A DNA stretch of 49,803 nt from Prevotella sp. (GTDB lineage: Bacteria; Bacteroidota; Bacteroidia; Bacteroidales; Bacteroidaceae). A model generated the notes under the pieces. It was not told where the DNA came from, made no database searches, and saw only the letters and a program-made list of their open reading frames with translations. This document shows, one piece after another, positions 48,864 to 49,803 of the stretch. A program made the position numbers and the translations under genes. The first letter of the stretch is position 1; each line of letters starts with the position of its first letter. Location of the stretch: assembly GCA_017478085.1 (NCBI GenBank), contig JAFVEE010000152.1, forward strand, positions 1 through 49,803, given 5' to 3'.

Positions 48864-49803
48864 ATGAAGCAAAAAATCAATTATCTGGGCGTGCTGCTGG
48901 CCATGTTCTTCATGGGCATCTTCTGCACAGCCTGCCATATTGAAGACACCGACGCGGCTGGCGGCGGTCTGGCCATCAAGGCATTCTTCCCCACAAAGGT
49001 AGTAGCCCATCAGCCCATGACCATCAACGGCTCTGGCTTCAGCGATGTCTATCAGATAGAATTTCCCGGTGGAGCCATCGTCACCGACTTCGAGACCGTG
49101 AACGACAATATGATCAGGCTGAACGCCCCCACTGGCATCGCTACCGAGGGTGGCAAGATTGCCGTGCGCACCCTCGACAAGGTGGCCGAGTCGCGCCAGC
49201 CGCTCACCCTTGGCCACACCCAGGTGTCGGGCTTCTCGCTGCAGCCCGGCGAGAGCGTCACCGGTGGCGACCTCATCACCGTGTTCGGCTCCGACCTCGA
49301 GTTCATCAACGCCGTCGAGCTGCTCGATGCCGACGGCCAGCCCCAGCTGGTCGACCACAAGGACTTCTATCGCAAGGGCACCAGCAGCCTCATCTTCCGC
49401 GTGCCCGTGAAGAACATCTTCGAAGGCACCTGGGTGGGCTATCTGCGCACCTACGACGGCCAGAAGATCGCCCTGCCTGAGCTGGCCTACCAGCCCGCTG
49501 CCGACGAGGGCCACTACGAGACCGTGAAGACCACCATCTGGAAGAACGACGGCTCGCTGGGCGAGATCAGCTGGAGCGGCGACTACCGCTTCGCCCCCGA
49601 GAGCAACTCTACCGGCGAGGAGTGCTACACCGTGCCGCAGGATGTGTGGGAGAAGATGAAGGCCGAGACCTTCTACGTCACCGTGAAGGGCGAGAACCCG
49701 CAGATACGCGTCACCTCTGGCTGGTGGAGCACCACCTGGACGGGCAACGACATTCAGCCCGGCAACGAGCTGCTGGCCGACAACGGCGACGGCACCTGGA
49801 CGC
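48864..49803 (+). CDS. IPT/TIG surface glycan-binding lipoprotein (3), partial
   Basis: The first 313 residues of a lipoprotein (lipobox CTAC, C24); the gene runs off the window. Two IPT/TIG domains (about 36-118 and 120-212) precede a module starting near KTTIWKNDGSLGEISWSG that resembles the C-terminal modules of SGBP2 (polar/aromatic, IWAGEF-like opening, WWSTTW later). It follows SusD 3 in the typical SGBP position. Confidence 0.85.
   Translation, partial: MKQKINYLGVLLAMFFMGIFCTACHIEDTDAAGGGLAIKAFFPTKVVAHQPMTINGSGFSDVYQIEFPGGAIVTDFETVNDNMIRLNAPTGIATEGGKIAVRTLDKVAESRQPLTLGHTQVSGFSLQPGESVTGGDLITVFGSDLEFINAVELLDADGQPQLVDHKDFYRKGTSSLIFRVPVKNIFEGTWVGYLRTYDGQKIALPELAYQPAADEGHYETVKTTIWKNDGSLGEISWSGDYRFAPESNSTGEECYTVPQDVWEKMKAETFYVTVKGENPQIRVTSGWWSTTWTGNDIQPGNELLADNGDGTWT

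Overview
The window reads as a gut or rumen Bacteroidales chromosome, most like Prevotella or a close relative. The signs are SusC/SusD pairs followed by IPT/TIG surface lipoproteins, promoters of the TAnnTTTG type, few Shine-Dalgarno sequences, and dense high-GC coding with CGC/CTG/GCC-rich codons over most of its length. The first ~3.5 kb is less GC-rich than the rest.

Layout. 1-2174 (-): 5' part of a TonB-dependent receptor. 2475-5024 (+): clpB. 5039-5725 (-): a DUF2975 membrane protein with its small HTH regulator. 5991-7232 (-): a PAS-type sensor histidine kinase. 7429-15004 (+): an rRNA methyltransferase, a DPP-IV-like peptidase, glyA and a GH94 cellobiose phosphorylase, close together or overlapping. 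15010-26369 (-): a saccharide operon read leftwards as CE7 esterase, GH26 mannanase, GH130 mannosylglucose phosphorylase, a small DUF559 nuclease, a GPH-family sugar symporter, a GH2 enzyme, a GH36 alpha-galactosidase and cellobiose 2-epimerase. 26780-38642 (+): SusC, SusD, two surface glycan-binding proteins, a second GH26, an AraC regulator and mannose-6-phosphate isomerase. 39016-49803 (+): two more SusC/SusD pairs and the start of a third IPT/TIG protein.

Together this is a beta-mannan (galacto/glucomannan) utilisation locus. SusC/SusD and the glycan-binding lipoproteins capture oligosaccharides. GH26 enzymes cut the backbone to short manno-oligosaccharides, GH36 removes alpha-galactose and CE7 removes acetyl groups. 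The symporter brings disaccharides in. The epimerase turns mannobiose into mannosyl-glucose, GH130 phosphorolyses that to mannose-1-phosphate and glucose, and GH94 does the same job for cellobiose. ManA leads mannose phosphates into glycolysis.

The least ordinary content is repetitive. (1) A ~35-bp C/G-rich palindromic repeat occurs in five clear copies. Two of them, inverted, bracket a low-GC DUF559 nuclease gene and form a ~494-bp element inside the mannan operon. Two others bracket a 106-bp cargo-less version lying in frame inside manA, and one lies in frame inside the peptidase gene. The repeat has no stop codon in any of six frames. This looks like a minimal nuclease-associated mobile element family that is tolerated inside proteins. 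(2) Two intergenic arrays of an exact 22-bp period, built on the palindrome AACGGAG-N-CTCCGTT, lie about 50 bp upstream of two different promoters. (3) Heptanucleotide tandem repeats sit just before several start codons.
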